Positions 1 to 6,770 of a stretch of 17,790 bases of DNA are shown here, piece by piece; the first letter of the stretch is position 1; every line of letters begins with the position of its first letter. A model generated the notes under the pieces. The model was not told the DNA's origin. It saw nothing but the letters and a program-made list of their open reading frames with translations, and ran no database searches. A program made the position numbers and the translations under genes. The stretch comes from Halieaceae bacterium UBA6060 (GTDB lineage: Bacteria > Pseudomonadota > Gammaproteobacteria > Pseudomonadales > Halieaceae), in NCBI GenBank assembly GCA_002428935.1, contig DIYG01000043.1, positions 1 to 17,790 of the forward strand, in the 5' to 3' direction.

Positions 1-861
1 GGACTCGTCCGTCAGAAAAAGAGCTGCCAGTACGCCGATCGCGACCTTTTCTCCGTGCCAGTAAGCGTGCGTCTCCTCAAGAACTGTCAGGCCATTGTGG
101 ATCGCATGACAGGCTGCGAGGCCACCGGACTCGAAACCCAGGCCCGACAGTAGCGTGTTGGCCTCGACGACATGCTCCAGCGCCGGGATAACAACCCGCT
201 GCTCGGCGGCGGTGCGGGCCGCGCGACCGTGTTCGAGCAAGGTGTCATAGCAAAGGCGGGCAAGCCCATAGGCTGTCATCGTTCCAGGCCTTCCAGTCAT
301 GTTCGCTGCCCTGCGTATACGACAGCTCTCCGCCTCAAACCAGGTTGCCAGAGCATCGCCCATGCCAGCGACCAAGAAGCGAACCGGCGCACGAGCAATG
401 ACAGCCGTATCAACCACGACCACATCGGGGTTACGCGGTAATACCAGATAGCGCTCGAACTGGCCGTCGGGCGTATAGATCACGGACAGCGCTGAACAGG
501 GAGCGTCGGTGGATGCGAGGGTCGGCACTATCACTACAGGACGGTCCAGTTCATGAGCTACGGCCTTTGCCGTGTCCATGGCCTTGCCACCTCCCACACC
601 GACGATCGCACCTGTCTCATCGGACTTTGCCAAGGTGACGAGGCGGTCTATTTCATCCTGACTGCATTCCCCACCGAAGGTCTCCAGGCGATGGGGAAGG
701 TCCGAAAGCCCAGGCAGCAAGGCCTCGCGTAATTGCTCGGCCACGTAGCCATCAACAAGTACCAGCGCAGTGTCGGCGAGGCGGCTTACTTCGCCGCCAA
801 GGGACGCCAGAGCGTGTGCTCCTTGAACGTATCTTCCCGGAAAAATGGATGTCGTTAGCAT
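1..861 (-). CDS. gldA: Glycerol dehydrogenase, 3' end cut off by window edge
   Basis: This is an iron/zinc-family alcohol dehydrogenase that oxidises glycerol to dihydroxyacetone with NAD+ in the cytoplasm. I translated the reverse strand from ATG at 861 and it stays open to base 1, giving 287 of roughly 365 residues. Family landmarks are clear: FGGECSQDEIDRL at about 62-74, the NAD-binding GVGGGK at 88-93, the PTLASTDAPCSALSVIY block at 113-129, and GMGDALATWFEA at 166-177. The expected metal ligands of GldA are present: Asp169, His252 (AACHAIHNGL) and His269 (YWHGEKVA). A Shine-Dalgarno-like GGGAG lies about 9 bases before the start (872-876 on the plus strand). The similarity to E. coli GldA is strong from memory. 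It has no Zur-type site upstream, so it is probably not part of the zinc regulon, although the enzyme itself binds zinc. Confidence 0.93.
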   Translation of the reverse strand, partial: MLTTSIFPGRYVQGAHALASLGGEVSRLADTALVLVDGYVAEQLREALLPGLSDLPHRLETFGGECSQDEIDRLVTLAKSDETGAIVGVGGGKAMDTAKAVAHELDRPVVIVPTLASTDAPCSALSVIYTPDGQFERYLVLPRNPDVVVVDTAVIARAPVRFLVAGMGDALATWFEAESCRIRRAANMTGRPGTMTAYGLARLCYDTLLEHGRAARTAAEQRVVIPALEHVVEANTLLSGLGFESGGLAACHAIHNGLTVLEETHAYWHGEKVAIGVLAALFLTDES

Positions 862-1010
862 TGTTTAAAGTCTCCCGTCGTTCTTTCATAAGCCTTGGGT
901 TTGAATTGGATTTCCCCAATAAGGTGACTCACCGGACACTCGAAATGAGGCCTCTTTCGATCCCTGGGTGTTCAGAGCGAGCCCAATAACACCGGCAACA
1001 GCTCCTTTTC

Positions 1011-1236
1011 CTAACCTAGCGGGATCTGCAGGGTCAGGCGGAGGTCACGATCCGGGTTAAGGGCATAGGCCTTCGGTGGAAGCACCGCCAAAAACCGGAT
1101 TTCGATGGAACTGCACCAAGGGCTCCTCGGGAACGGCATGTTGCGAATCGGCTTAACGAATACTGACTCTTACGTAGGGTGATCGCAGACCGGCGAAGGT
1201 ATCGGGGGCCCATTGGATTTCTGTGAGCACCTCATT
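1011..1236 (-). pseudogene. Decayed coding remnant in the gldA-DUF418 gap
   Basis: The 471-base gap 862-1332 has no intact gene. On the minus strand two short open stretches in different frames read like ordinary protein. The first is 1236-1153 (27 codons, beginning NEVLTEIQWAPDTF and ending at TAA). The second, in another frame, is 1169-1011 (about 53 codons), ending AYALNPDRDLRLTLQIPLG then TAG. Both lack a convincing start and are separated by a frame change and stops. I read this as the 3' end of a gene destroyed by frameshift and deletion. I could not recognise the family. It may be chance coding potential. Confidence 0.35.
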
Positions 1237-1332
1237 TTATGAGGGCCTCAGTGAAGCATGCGCCTCTCAGGTATCGCGTTGATGCAGGTCAACCAAACTT
1301 TCGATGTGGAAACAACAGGAGACGGCAATGGA

Positions 1333-2532
1333 TCAATGCCCTTTCATCGCGAACAACTGCAACGATATACGACGCCAGATCCATTCGATGGGACCCTGGT
1401 CGTGGGCAGACAACCAACACCAGCTTAATCCTATCTGGAACACCCAGGTCAATAGCACCAGGAACAGCAACACGTCATGGTCCAGCGCGTCGAAAGGTAG
1501 AAGGCCAAATACATGGAAGACACCAACAAAAATCAACGAATGCAGCAGGTAGTTGGTTAACGCCATACGACCCACACGCTCAATGGGTTCGGTCACCCTT
1601 CCTGCCCACCGTTGAAATACCAACTGCAACGCGGCCAGCATGGCAAACGAGGTGGTGGCACAACCGATGGCGAAACTTAGGTTTCGGTATGGCAGTTCTT
1701 GGGTGAAGCCCAGGTAGACGCCCACGGTAGGATTGATGCCAACTCGACTTATCACCCCGTACACCACCAACGGAGCTCCGGGCACAAGAGCGAGGAACAG
1801 CATCTTTTTATAGAAGCCCGGAGACTTAGCACCCTGAAGCACTCCCAGTCGATACATGGCCATGCCGATATACATAAACCCGAGGGCATTCCAGATACGA
1901 AACTCCGGGAGCGCCGTCCACTGAAGGAATTGGTTGCGCCAGGCGTTGAATGCCAATAACTCAGAATAAGATCCCGCGTAGGCTTCCCCGATTGACGACG
2001 GCGGATCCCCGTAGGCCACCCAGCCTTCGAAGAGGATCCGATACAGCGTCGCCTCGTAGAGTTGTGGCCATTCGGCGAACAGAACATCCACAGCCTTAAG
2101 GGCAAGACCCAACAGCAGCAAGCGACGGGCGCTCTGATTGATGGCAAGCAACAGAAACGGAGCACAAACGGCATAAGTAATCAGTATGTCGCCCGGCCAT
2201 AGCAGGTAGGCGTGGAGCACACCCAGAAAAAACAGAACGAGCATCCGGGTTAGGAAAAACGAGGCAAAGGGTGCCGGGGTGCTGGGCCGCGACACCAAAA
2301 GTAAGGCGCTGGCACCAAACAACATACAGAAGATCGGCATGAACCGCTGGTCAAACACTAGGTACTGCAGAAGCCAGGCCGTGACACTGGGCAAGTCCGG
2401 GTCCTGTACTCGCGACATGCTATCGCCCGCATGCCATGGGATATTGGCCACGAGCATTCCCAGAATCGCGGCTCCGCGCAGGAAATCCAGGCTTCGAATA
2501 CGCGCGTTTTCTGGCTCGTCGTAGGCTCTCAC
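1333..2532 (-). CDS. DUF418 / YeiB-family integral membrane protein
   Basis: A 399-residue polytopic membrane protein of the YeiB/DUF418 type. The N-terminal block RIRSLDFLRGAAILGMLVANI (about 11-31) is the hallmark opening of the family. It is followed by many hydrophobic segments and the C-terminal DUF418 region with TNYLLHSLIFVGVF and WLSAHDQGPIEWIWRR near the end. The molecular function of the family is unknown; it is distantly related to membrane acyltransferase-like folds and has often been labelled a transporter without proof. The start is GTG at 2532, chosen because it places the RxxSLDxLRG block close to the N-terminus as in relatives. It is transcribed away from the ABC operon, and the Zur-type site at 2658-2670 lies about 125 bases upstream of it, so co-control is possible but unproven. 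Confidence 0.85.
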   Translation of the reverse strand: MRAYDEPENARIRSLDFLRGAAILGMLVANIPWHAGDSMSRVQDPDLPSVTAWLLQYLVFDQRFMPIFCMLFGASALLLVSRPSTPAPFASFFLTRMLVLFFLGVLHAYLLWPGDILITYAVCAPFLLLAINQSARRLLLLGLALKAVDVLFAEWPQLYEATLYRILFEGWVAYGDPPSSIGEAYAGSYSELLAFNAWRNQFLQWTALPEFRIWNALGFMYIGMAMYRLGVLQGAKSPGFYKKMLFLALVPGAPLVVYGVISRVGINPTVGVYLGFTQELPYRNLSFAIGCATTSFAMLAALQLVFQRWAGRVTEPIERVGRMALTNYLLHSLIFVGVFHVFGLLPFDALDHDVLLFLVLLTWVFQIGLSWCWLSAHDQGPIEWIWRRISLQLFAMKGH

Positions 2533-2657
2533 GCCTTTACCATCACCATCGACTCCATAAACTGCTTCGGATACGAACTCCTACCTTGGCAAACCAGGAG
2601 CGCGATAGGAGAGGCAGCGGGGAACTTCCATGCCCCCTCGGGAACAAAGCATTTGAA

Positions 2658-2670
2658 GTTACAATATATC
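2658..2670. promoter_or_regulatory. Zur box 1, upstream of the ABC operon
   Basis: The sequence GTTACAATATATC fits the shared palindromic pattern GWTAYANTRTAWC found at four other places in this window. It contains a -10-like TACAAT at 2660-2665, so a bound repressor would cover the promoter. The ATPase start lies about 115 bases downstream, leaving a fairly long leader. The gene next door on the other strand (DUF418) starts about 125 bases away. Assignment to Zur rests on similarity to the known GTTATA-rich Zur box and on the gene content. Confidence 0.75.
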
Positions 2671-2785
2671 AAATCACATGCTTGGCTTCGGTGTCGGCAT
2701 CAGTAACGCTGGCCAGGCTTCAACTTCTTGAGACCCACCATTTAGGAGAGTCGGCAAACAGTGCCACGCTCCCTTAGCTAATGGG

Positions 2786-3487
2786 ATGAACATGAGTTCC
2801 AGGCAGGAAGAATCTGCAGCCCAAGACCCAAACCCGAGTCCACCCTTGGCCGTACGGGTAACCAATCTGGCTTTTTCCTATGGCGCCGAAATCGTTTTGG
2901 CCTTCGACAAGTTTGAGCTGAAAAGCCAGCAGGCCTGTTCGATTATCGGTCCTTCCGGTTGCGGTAAAAGCACCTTTGTCCACCTGGTAGCAGGCTTGTT
3001 GGCACCGGAAAAAGGGTCGGTGGAAGTGTTTGGTGAGGACCTGGGGTCCCTGAGCGAGAGTCAGCGCGATCGCTTTCGAGGCGAACACATTGGTTTCGTC
3101 TTTCAGCGCTTTCACCTGCTGCCCGCCCTGACCGTTATGGACAACCTCGCCCTGGCGCAGAAACTGTCCAGAACTCAACGAGACAGGTCACGCATCGAAA
3201 CCCTGCTCAAGCAACTTGATGTATGGGAACTCAGACATCGTAAACCCAGTGACCTGAGCCATGGGCAAGCCCAACGGGTGGCGGTAGCGAGATCTCTAGT
3301 GCATGCACCATCGCTGGTTATCGCCGATGAGCCGACCTCGGCCCTGGACGATACCAACGCGCACCAGACCCTTGGCCTCCTTCAACAGACCACCCAGGAA
3401 GCAGGCGCGGCCTTGCTGGTGGTCACCCACGACCACCGCGTGCGCGAACACCTAGCCACCGGTTTCGAACTGGGAGCGGCGAAATGA
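2786..3487 (+). CDS. ABC transporter ATPase, LolD/MacB-like, of a zinc-regulated (zrg-type) system
   Basis: A 233-residue nucleotide-binding subunit. Walker A GPSGCGKST is at 55-63, the Q-loop VFQRFHLLPALTV follows at about 109-121, the signature is LSHGQAQRVAVARSL (LSHGQ instead of LSGGQ, a known variant), Walker B is LVIADEPTSALD, and the switch histidine is in VVTHDHR. The compact form and FQ.FHLLP.LTV motif place it with LolD/MacB-type ATPases that drive periplasmic work. Its TGA overlaps the ATG of the permease (ATGA at 3484-3487), so the two are translationally coupled. Gene order ATPase-permease-DUF3299 recalls the Zur-controlled PA4064-PA4066 genes of Pseudomonas aeruginosa and the zrg genes of Vibrio cholerae (recalled knowledge). 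ATG at 2792 is an alternative start; neither has a strong ribosome site. Confidence 0.88.
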   Translation: MNMSSRQEESAAQDPNPSPPLAVRVTNLAFSYGAEIVLAFDKFELKSQQACSIIGPSGCGKSTFVHLVAGLLAPEKGSVEVFGEDLGSLSESQRDRFRGEHIGFVFQRFHLLPALTVMDNLALAQKLSRTQRDRSRIETLLKQLDVWELRHRKPSDLSHGQAQRVAVARSLVHAPSLVIADEPTSALDDTNAHQTLGLLQQTTQEAGAALLVVTHDHRVREHLATGFELGAAK

Positions 3488-4779
3488 CCTGGTTCCAACT
3501 CGCCTGGGCGAACCTGCGCGCCTCACCGATAGCCTCAGCGGTCAATATCCTGCTAATGACCCTGGGCACCGCGAGCATCGTGATCCTGATTCTTGCCAGC
3601 GAACGCTTTACCGACACGCTCACCCGCGATGCCCGGGGCATCGATCTGGTGCTCGGGGCGAAGGGCAGCCCTACCCAACTTATCCTCTCGGCGGTGTATC
3701 ACGCCGACCTGCCTACGGGAAACATCTCCTATGACCATGCCCGGGCGTGGGCCAATGATGACCGTGTGGAGCTAGCGGCACCGCTCTCCCTGGGGGATAG
3801 CTACCGGGGCTTTCGCATCGTGGGGACGAACGACGTGTTTCTGGGCCTCTACGATGTCACCGTCCGTGAGGGCCGCTCTTGGAAACGCCCTATGGAGGCG
3901 GTACTCGGCGCCGCTGTGGCTGAGGAATCTGGCCTTAAGCCAAGAGACCGCTTCAGCGGCGCCCACGGTATGAGTGACCTGGGCCACGTGCATGCGGAAC
4001 AGCCTTACACAGTGGTTGGAGTTCTGCCCCCTACGAACACGGTAGTGGATCGCTTGATTCTGACCAGCCTGGAGAGCGTTTGGGATCTCCACGGTCACCA
4101 GGACCACGACTCTGAAACCATGCACACGGCTGGGAACCCAGAGCACGAAGAGCACGAAGAGCACGAAGAGCACGAAGAGCACGAAGAGCACGAAGAGCAT
4201 AATGCTCACACAAACGGTGATGCTCACGGGCAAGAGATAACCGCGATGCTACTGCGGTATCGAACGCCGCTCGCCGCCATGAGCCTGCCTCGAGAAATCA
4301 ACGCTCTGGGCAATCTCCAGGCCGCAGCGCCCCCCATGGAGATCGCCCGTCTTCTAAGTCTTGTCGGCCTGGGCCTGGACGGTCTTCGAGCCTTCGCCTG
4401 GGTGCTTATCGGGGCTGCCTGCTTGTCAGTTTTTGCCGCCTTGTATGGATCCCTTCGTCACCGCCGCCGGGATCTGGCCATGTTGCGCTGTCTCGGCGCG
4501 ACAAAAATCGAGGTGTTTTTTGCCATGCTGAGCGAGGGACTGCTTTTGTCCATGGCCGGTATCGCCCTGGGGTTCTCCCTCGCCCACTCCACCATGATCC
4601 TCATTAGCGCCTGGCTGGAGTCCCAGCGAGGCGTGAGTCTTGCGGATCTGTACTGGGCCGAGGCGGAAACCCAGTTGCTCCTCGTCCTGTTAGCGGTAAG
4701 CTTGATCTCCGCCGCCATCCCTGCGATGCAGGCTTACCGCACCGATGTTGCCCGCACTTTGGCTGAGACAAATCTATGA
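3484..4779 (+). CDS. FtsX/MacB-like ABC permease with a His-rich periplasmic insertion
   Basis: A 431-residue inner-membrane permease. One membrane segment lies near 18-40, a large periplasmic domain runs from about 41 to 298, and three segments follow near 302-323, 348-378 and 398-418. This is the type VII (LolC/MacB) plan with a C-terminal FtsX domain, including the typical RHRRRDLAMLRCLGAT linker. The periplasmic domain carries a stretch at 203-248 with 13 histidines, mostly as EEH repeats, ideal for binding zinc or similar ions. It overlaps both neighbours by ATGA, so ATPase, permease and DUF3299 protein are made together. In the related Pseudomonas and Vibrio systems the zinc-binding role is usually given to a separate DUF2796 protein, which is absent here. 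Zinc handling is inferred from the histidines and the Zur context. Confidence 0.87.
   Translation: MTWFQLAWANLRASPIASAVNILLMTLGTASIVILILASERFTDTLTRDARGIDLVLGAKGSPTQLILSAVYHADLPTGNISYDHARAWANDDRVELAAPLSLGDSYRGFRIVGTNDVFLGLYDVTVREGRSWKRPMEAVLGAAVAEESGLKPRDRFSGAHGMSDLGHVHAEQPYTVVGVLPPTNTVVDRLILTSLESVWDLHGHQDHDSETMHTAGNPEHEEHEEHEEHEEHEEHEEHNAHTNGDAHGQEITAMLLRYRTPLAAMSLPREINALGNLQAAAPPMEIARLLSLVGLGLDGLRAFAWVLIGAACLSVFAALYGSLRHRRRDLAMLRCLGATKIEVFFAMLSEGLLLSMAGIALGFSLAHSTMILISAWLESQRGVSLADLYWAEAETQLLLVLLAVSLISAAIPAMQAYRTDVARTLAETNL
4141..4200 (+). repeat. Tandem 9-bp repeat coding for Glu-His-Glu
   Basis: Six perfect copies of GAGCACGAA followed by the partial copy GAGCAT encode residues 220-239 of the permease, a run of EH-E units. 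The repeats are identical at DNA level, which indicates recent expansion or slippage, and copy number should vary between strains without breaking the frame. Confidence 0.97.
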
Positions 4780-5741
4780 AACCTGCAACAGCTCGCATGG
4801 GAATAACTGGCGCCTTGGGGCTCCTCGCCGTAGTGGCCATATTCCTTGGTGCCGAGCAAGAATCCGGGGAAGCCGTCGAGTTTGCCTCCCCGGCCACCCT
4901 CTTGAACCAGGAACCCGGGTTTCAGGCTCAAGAAAATGAAGACAATGCACCAAGCATGGATGACACAACCGACTGGGGTTCGGGAGACGCCAGTCTGGAG
5001 CCCCTCACTGTAGAGAATGCAGAGAACTTTAGCATCGGCATCTACTCGGACACTGGCTACCCTGACTCTCAGGGCCGTTACGTCATCGATCTTCTGGAGC
5101 AGGACTACGCTTATCTAACGGTCATCGTCACAGATCTATCTGGCAGACCCATCGTCGGCGCCAAACCCAGCTTCAAACTTGAAGGAGGAAGCGAGCTACT
5201 CCCTCCGGAAGAGGTTGCGTCTCGATCTGTTACCGACAGTTCGGGGACTTTGGACTTCGCCATCATCGGGGGCACCATGGCCCTCGATCAGGTGACCGTA
5301 AGCGTTGGCGACGCCACCCAAAAACTGATCGTCAACGTCATCAGCCTTGAAGCCTCCGGCTATCCCACACCTCCTGAAGTTGATGGAGGTATCCCCTGGA
5401 GCGAGTTGATGAAGGCCCGCATTCGCTATCTCGAAGACTCCGTTAGCGTGACCTTTGCGGAGTCTGTGCGAGCGCAAAATGACAAAGTCGCCAAACTATC
5501 TGGATTCATGATGCCCCTGGAACCAGATGTGCTGCAAAGACGCTTCTTGCTGACATCCAACCCCCCCAGTTGTTTCTTTCATATTCCGGGGGGACCTGCG
5601 GGCGCCGTGGAGGTACTGGCGCCCGAGGGAGTCGAGGCGAGCTGGGATCCGATTGTGGTTGAAGGACACTTCAAGCTGCTTGAATCAGACGAGTATGGAG
5701 TGATTTATCGTCTGGAGGATGCGAAGCTAAGTCAGCCCTGA
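4776..5741 (+). CDS. Membrane-anchored DUF3299 protein with an Ig-like domain, ABC partner
   Basis: A 321-residue exported protein. A hydrophobic segment at about 8-25 should be a membrane anchor or signal. An acidic low-complexity linker (about 50-80) follows. Residues about 84-190 look like a bacterial Ig-like beta domain (LTVIVTDLSGRPIVGAKPSF, then SVTDSSGTLDFAI). The C-terminal part, from about 205, is DUF3299: LSGFMMPLEPD, then PPSCFFHIPGGPAGAVEV with Cys266 and His269, and IVVEGHFKL. DUF3299 proteins are encoded beside zinc-regulated ABC genes in other gammaproteobacteria, but their function is not known. The ATGA overlap with the permease (4776-4779) supports a working complex. I infer a periplasmic accessory role; the fused Ig-like domain may contact the permease or the outer membrane. 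Confidence 0.8.
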   Translation: MKPATARMGITGALGLLAVVAIFLGAEQESGEAVEFASPATLLNQEPGFQAQENEDNAPSMDDTTDWGSGDASLEPLTVENAENFSIGIYSDTGYPDSQGRYVIDLLEQDYAYLTVIVTDLSGRPIVGAKPSFKLEGGSELLPPEEVASRSVTDSSGTLDFAIIGGTMALDQVTVSVGDATQKLIVNVISLEASGYPTPPEVDGGIPWSELMKARIRYLEDSVSVTFAESVRAQNDKVAKLSGFMMPLEPDVLQRRFLLTSNPPSCFFHIPGGPAGAVEVLAPEGVEASWDPIVVEGHFKLLESDEYGVIYRLEDAKLSQP

Positions 5742-5764
5742 TAGGGTCAAACTTCAATCAGCTT

Positions 5765-5777
5765 GTTACAATATAGC
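5765..5777. promoter_or_regulatory. Zur box 2, overlapping the start of zur
   Basis: GTTACAATATAGC ends one base before the zur ATG at 5779. It matches the shared pattern except at position 12 (G). It contains TACAAT at 5767-5772, a -10-like hexamer that would place the transcript start at or next to the ATG. This is an autoregulation site and leaves no room for a Shine-Dalgarno sequence. Confidence 0.78.
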
Positions 5778-5778
5778 T

Positions 5779-6255
5779 ATGGTCAAAGCCTCCCCCAAAC
5801 CCCCTGTCGAGAGCGCGGAAATCTCTGCGCACTGGCGGGAGTTAGCTGAGGCACGGTGCCAAGAGCAGGGAGAGCGACTCACGGCGGCCCGCCTGGCGGC
5901 CTACGCCGAACTACTTGCTGGGCAAGGAGCCATGTCGGCTTACGATCTCATTGCCCGCCTCGAAGATCGACAAGGGCGCAAAATCGCCCCCCTGACCGTT
6001 TACCGCCACCTGGATTTCTTGACTCGGGTTGGTCTGGTTCATCGCATCGAATCAACCCAGTCTTACCTAACCTGCGATCACCCCCAGCACGCCCACGAGA
6101 GCCAGTATCTGCTCTGTACCGAGTGCGGCCATGTGGAAGAGGTCCACTCAAACTCCCTGGAAAAATCCCTGTCAAAGATCGCCGACGAGCATGCATTTCA
6201 ACCGGCTCGAACTATCGTTGAAATCAACGGTATCTGTGCGAGCTGCACAAGCTAG
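5779..6255 (+). CDS. zur: Zinc uptake regulator Zur (Fur family)
   Basis: A 158-residue Fur-family repressor that binds DNA when loaded with zinc. The winged helix includes TAARLAAYAELL and TVYRHLDFLTRVGLVHRIES. The second part matches E. coli Zur closely in layout: sensory-site ligands are His88 (VHRIES), Cys99 (YLTCDH), His106 and Glu121, and the structural zinc site is Cys113, Cys116, Cys153 and Cys156 (CTEC and CASC). These ligands distinguish Zur from Fur, Mur and Nur. It lies 37 bases after the DUF3299 gene, so it may be read from the ABC operon, and it also has its own Zur box that covers its start. That predicts negative autoregulation. The ATG at 5779 is preceded by no ribosome-binding sequence, so a leaderless message is likely from the internal promoter. 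Confidence 0.94.
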   Translation: MVKASPKPPVESAEISAHWRELAEARCQEQGERLTAARLAAYAELLAGQGAMSAYDLIARLEDRQGRKIAPLTVYRHLDFLTRVGLVHRIESTQSYLTCDHPQHAHESQYLLCTECGHVEEVHSNSLEKSLSKIADEHAFQPARTIVEINGICASCTS

Positions 6256-6354
6256 GTCCTTGCGCTTTCACTGGCTTTTGTAAGCCAACTCGGATTCCTC
6301 TCGGCTATAGACGAGTCGCCTACCGACGAGAGACTCGCAAAATCAGCAACAATT

Positions 6355-6367
6355 GATATAATATAAC
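6355..6367. promoter_or_regulatory. Zur box 3, promoter of the small Cys/His gene and znuD
   Basis: GATATAATATAAC differs from the classic GTTATAATATAAC at one base. It contains a perfect -10 hexamer TATAAT at 6357-6362. The predicted transcript starts near 6369, about 30 bases before the TTG at 6400. No clear -35 is visible, so Zur occupancy would fully mask the core promoter. Confidence 0.82.
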
Positions 6368-6399
6368 GTTACTTTTCGGCGACCGGTTACAAAGCAGCC

Positions 6400-6708
6400 T
6401 TGGCATCGACCAGCCCTACCGCTAGCAGTCTCGCACGAAGCTGGGGCATAGCCTGGCTCTGTGTGTTTTTGCTGTGGGCGCAAGGTGTCCAAGGAGAGCA
6501 CCTGTCGCACACCGATTGCGCTGAAAGCAGTTGCATGCTCTGCCATGCTGGCGCCGACCCACAAGCCGTCTCCGCCGCAACGAACATAATCGCAGTACCG
6601 CCGCGAGTCGTGCCAAGCTCCAGCGCTATTGCCGGTGCGGCCACGAGCACAGAGAAACGAACACCCCCGTCCAGAGCCCCACCGACCAACTCCATGAAAC
6701 ATCTCTAG
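6400..6708 (+). CDS. Small exported Cys/His protein, possible zinc chaperone
   Basis: A 102-residue product starting at TTG; the frame has no ATG and is closed upstream by TAA at 6364-6366. A hydrophobic segment lies at about 13-32 (RSWGIAWLCVFLLWAQGVQG), reading like a signal peptide. It is followed at once by a Cys/His cluster, HLSHTDCAESSCMLCHAG (about 34-51), then a Pro/Ser/Ala-rich tail. The arrangement resembles small periplasmic DUF2607/DUF2946-type proteins that sit beside zinc-uptake genes in other gammaproteobacteria. I cannot confirm the family. It is the first gene after Zur box 3 and directly precedes znuD, which supports a zinc-binding role in the periplasm. The ribosome site is poor, and the start codon is the weakest point of this call. 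Confidence 0.55.
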   Translation: MASTSPTASSLARSWGIAWLCVFLLWAQGVQGEHLSHTDCAESSCMLCHAGADPQAVSAATNIIAVPPRVVPSSSAIAGAATSTEKRTPPSRAPPTNSMKHL

Positions 6709-6721
6709 ATGCTCATCTAGA
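6704..6721. repeat. Perfect inverted repeat at the end of the small gene
   Basis: TCTAGATG-CT-CATCTAGA has 8-base arms separated by two bases. It begins in the last codons of the small gene, covers its TAG stop and lies 50 bases before the znuD start. It is not followed by a clean U-run until the T-tract at about 6749. It could be an operator or a processing/stabilising hairpin between the two genes. Confidence 0.6.
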
Positions 6722-6770
6722 TACCTACTACCGACATTCGTCACAAAATTGTTTTTTTGGAGCAGTCATC

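Noticed and set aside
905..920. Inverted repeat ATTGG-CCAAT upstream of gldA
   Set aside because: The arms are only five bases with a six-base spacer, which is too common to call an operator.
1239..1706. Plus-strand frames at 1239-1706 and 1304-1552
   Set aside because: They run antisense to the well-supported DUF418 gene for most of their length and show no family features.
2431..2777. Plus-strand frames across the DUF418-ABC gap
   Set aside because: They begin inside the DUF418 gene, contain the Zur-type promoter and look like random composition.
4141..4200. CRISPR-like or other non-coding tandem repeat
   Set aside because: Units are 9 bases without spacers and stay in frame inside a gene.
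3772..4233. Antisense frame with repeated Leu-Phe-Val units opposite the permease
   Set aside because: It is the reverse reading of the 9-base repeat; the hydrophobic run is an artefact of the GAGCACGAA units.
6272..6287. Hairpin TGGCTT-AAGCCA after zur as a terminator
   Set aside because: A six-base stem without a following U-run; possible, but too weak to annotate as a terminator.
6531..6770. An upstream extension of the znuD frame from ATG 6531
   Set aside because: It overlaps the small Cys/His gene, has no signal peptide, and the ATG at 6771 has both a ribosome site and an immediate signal peptide.
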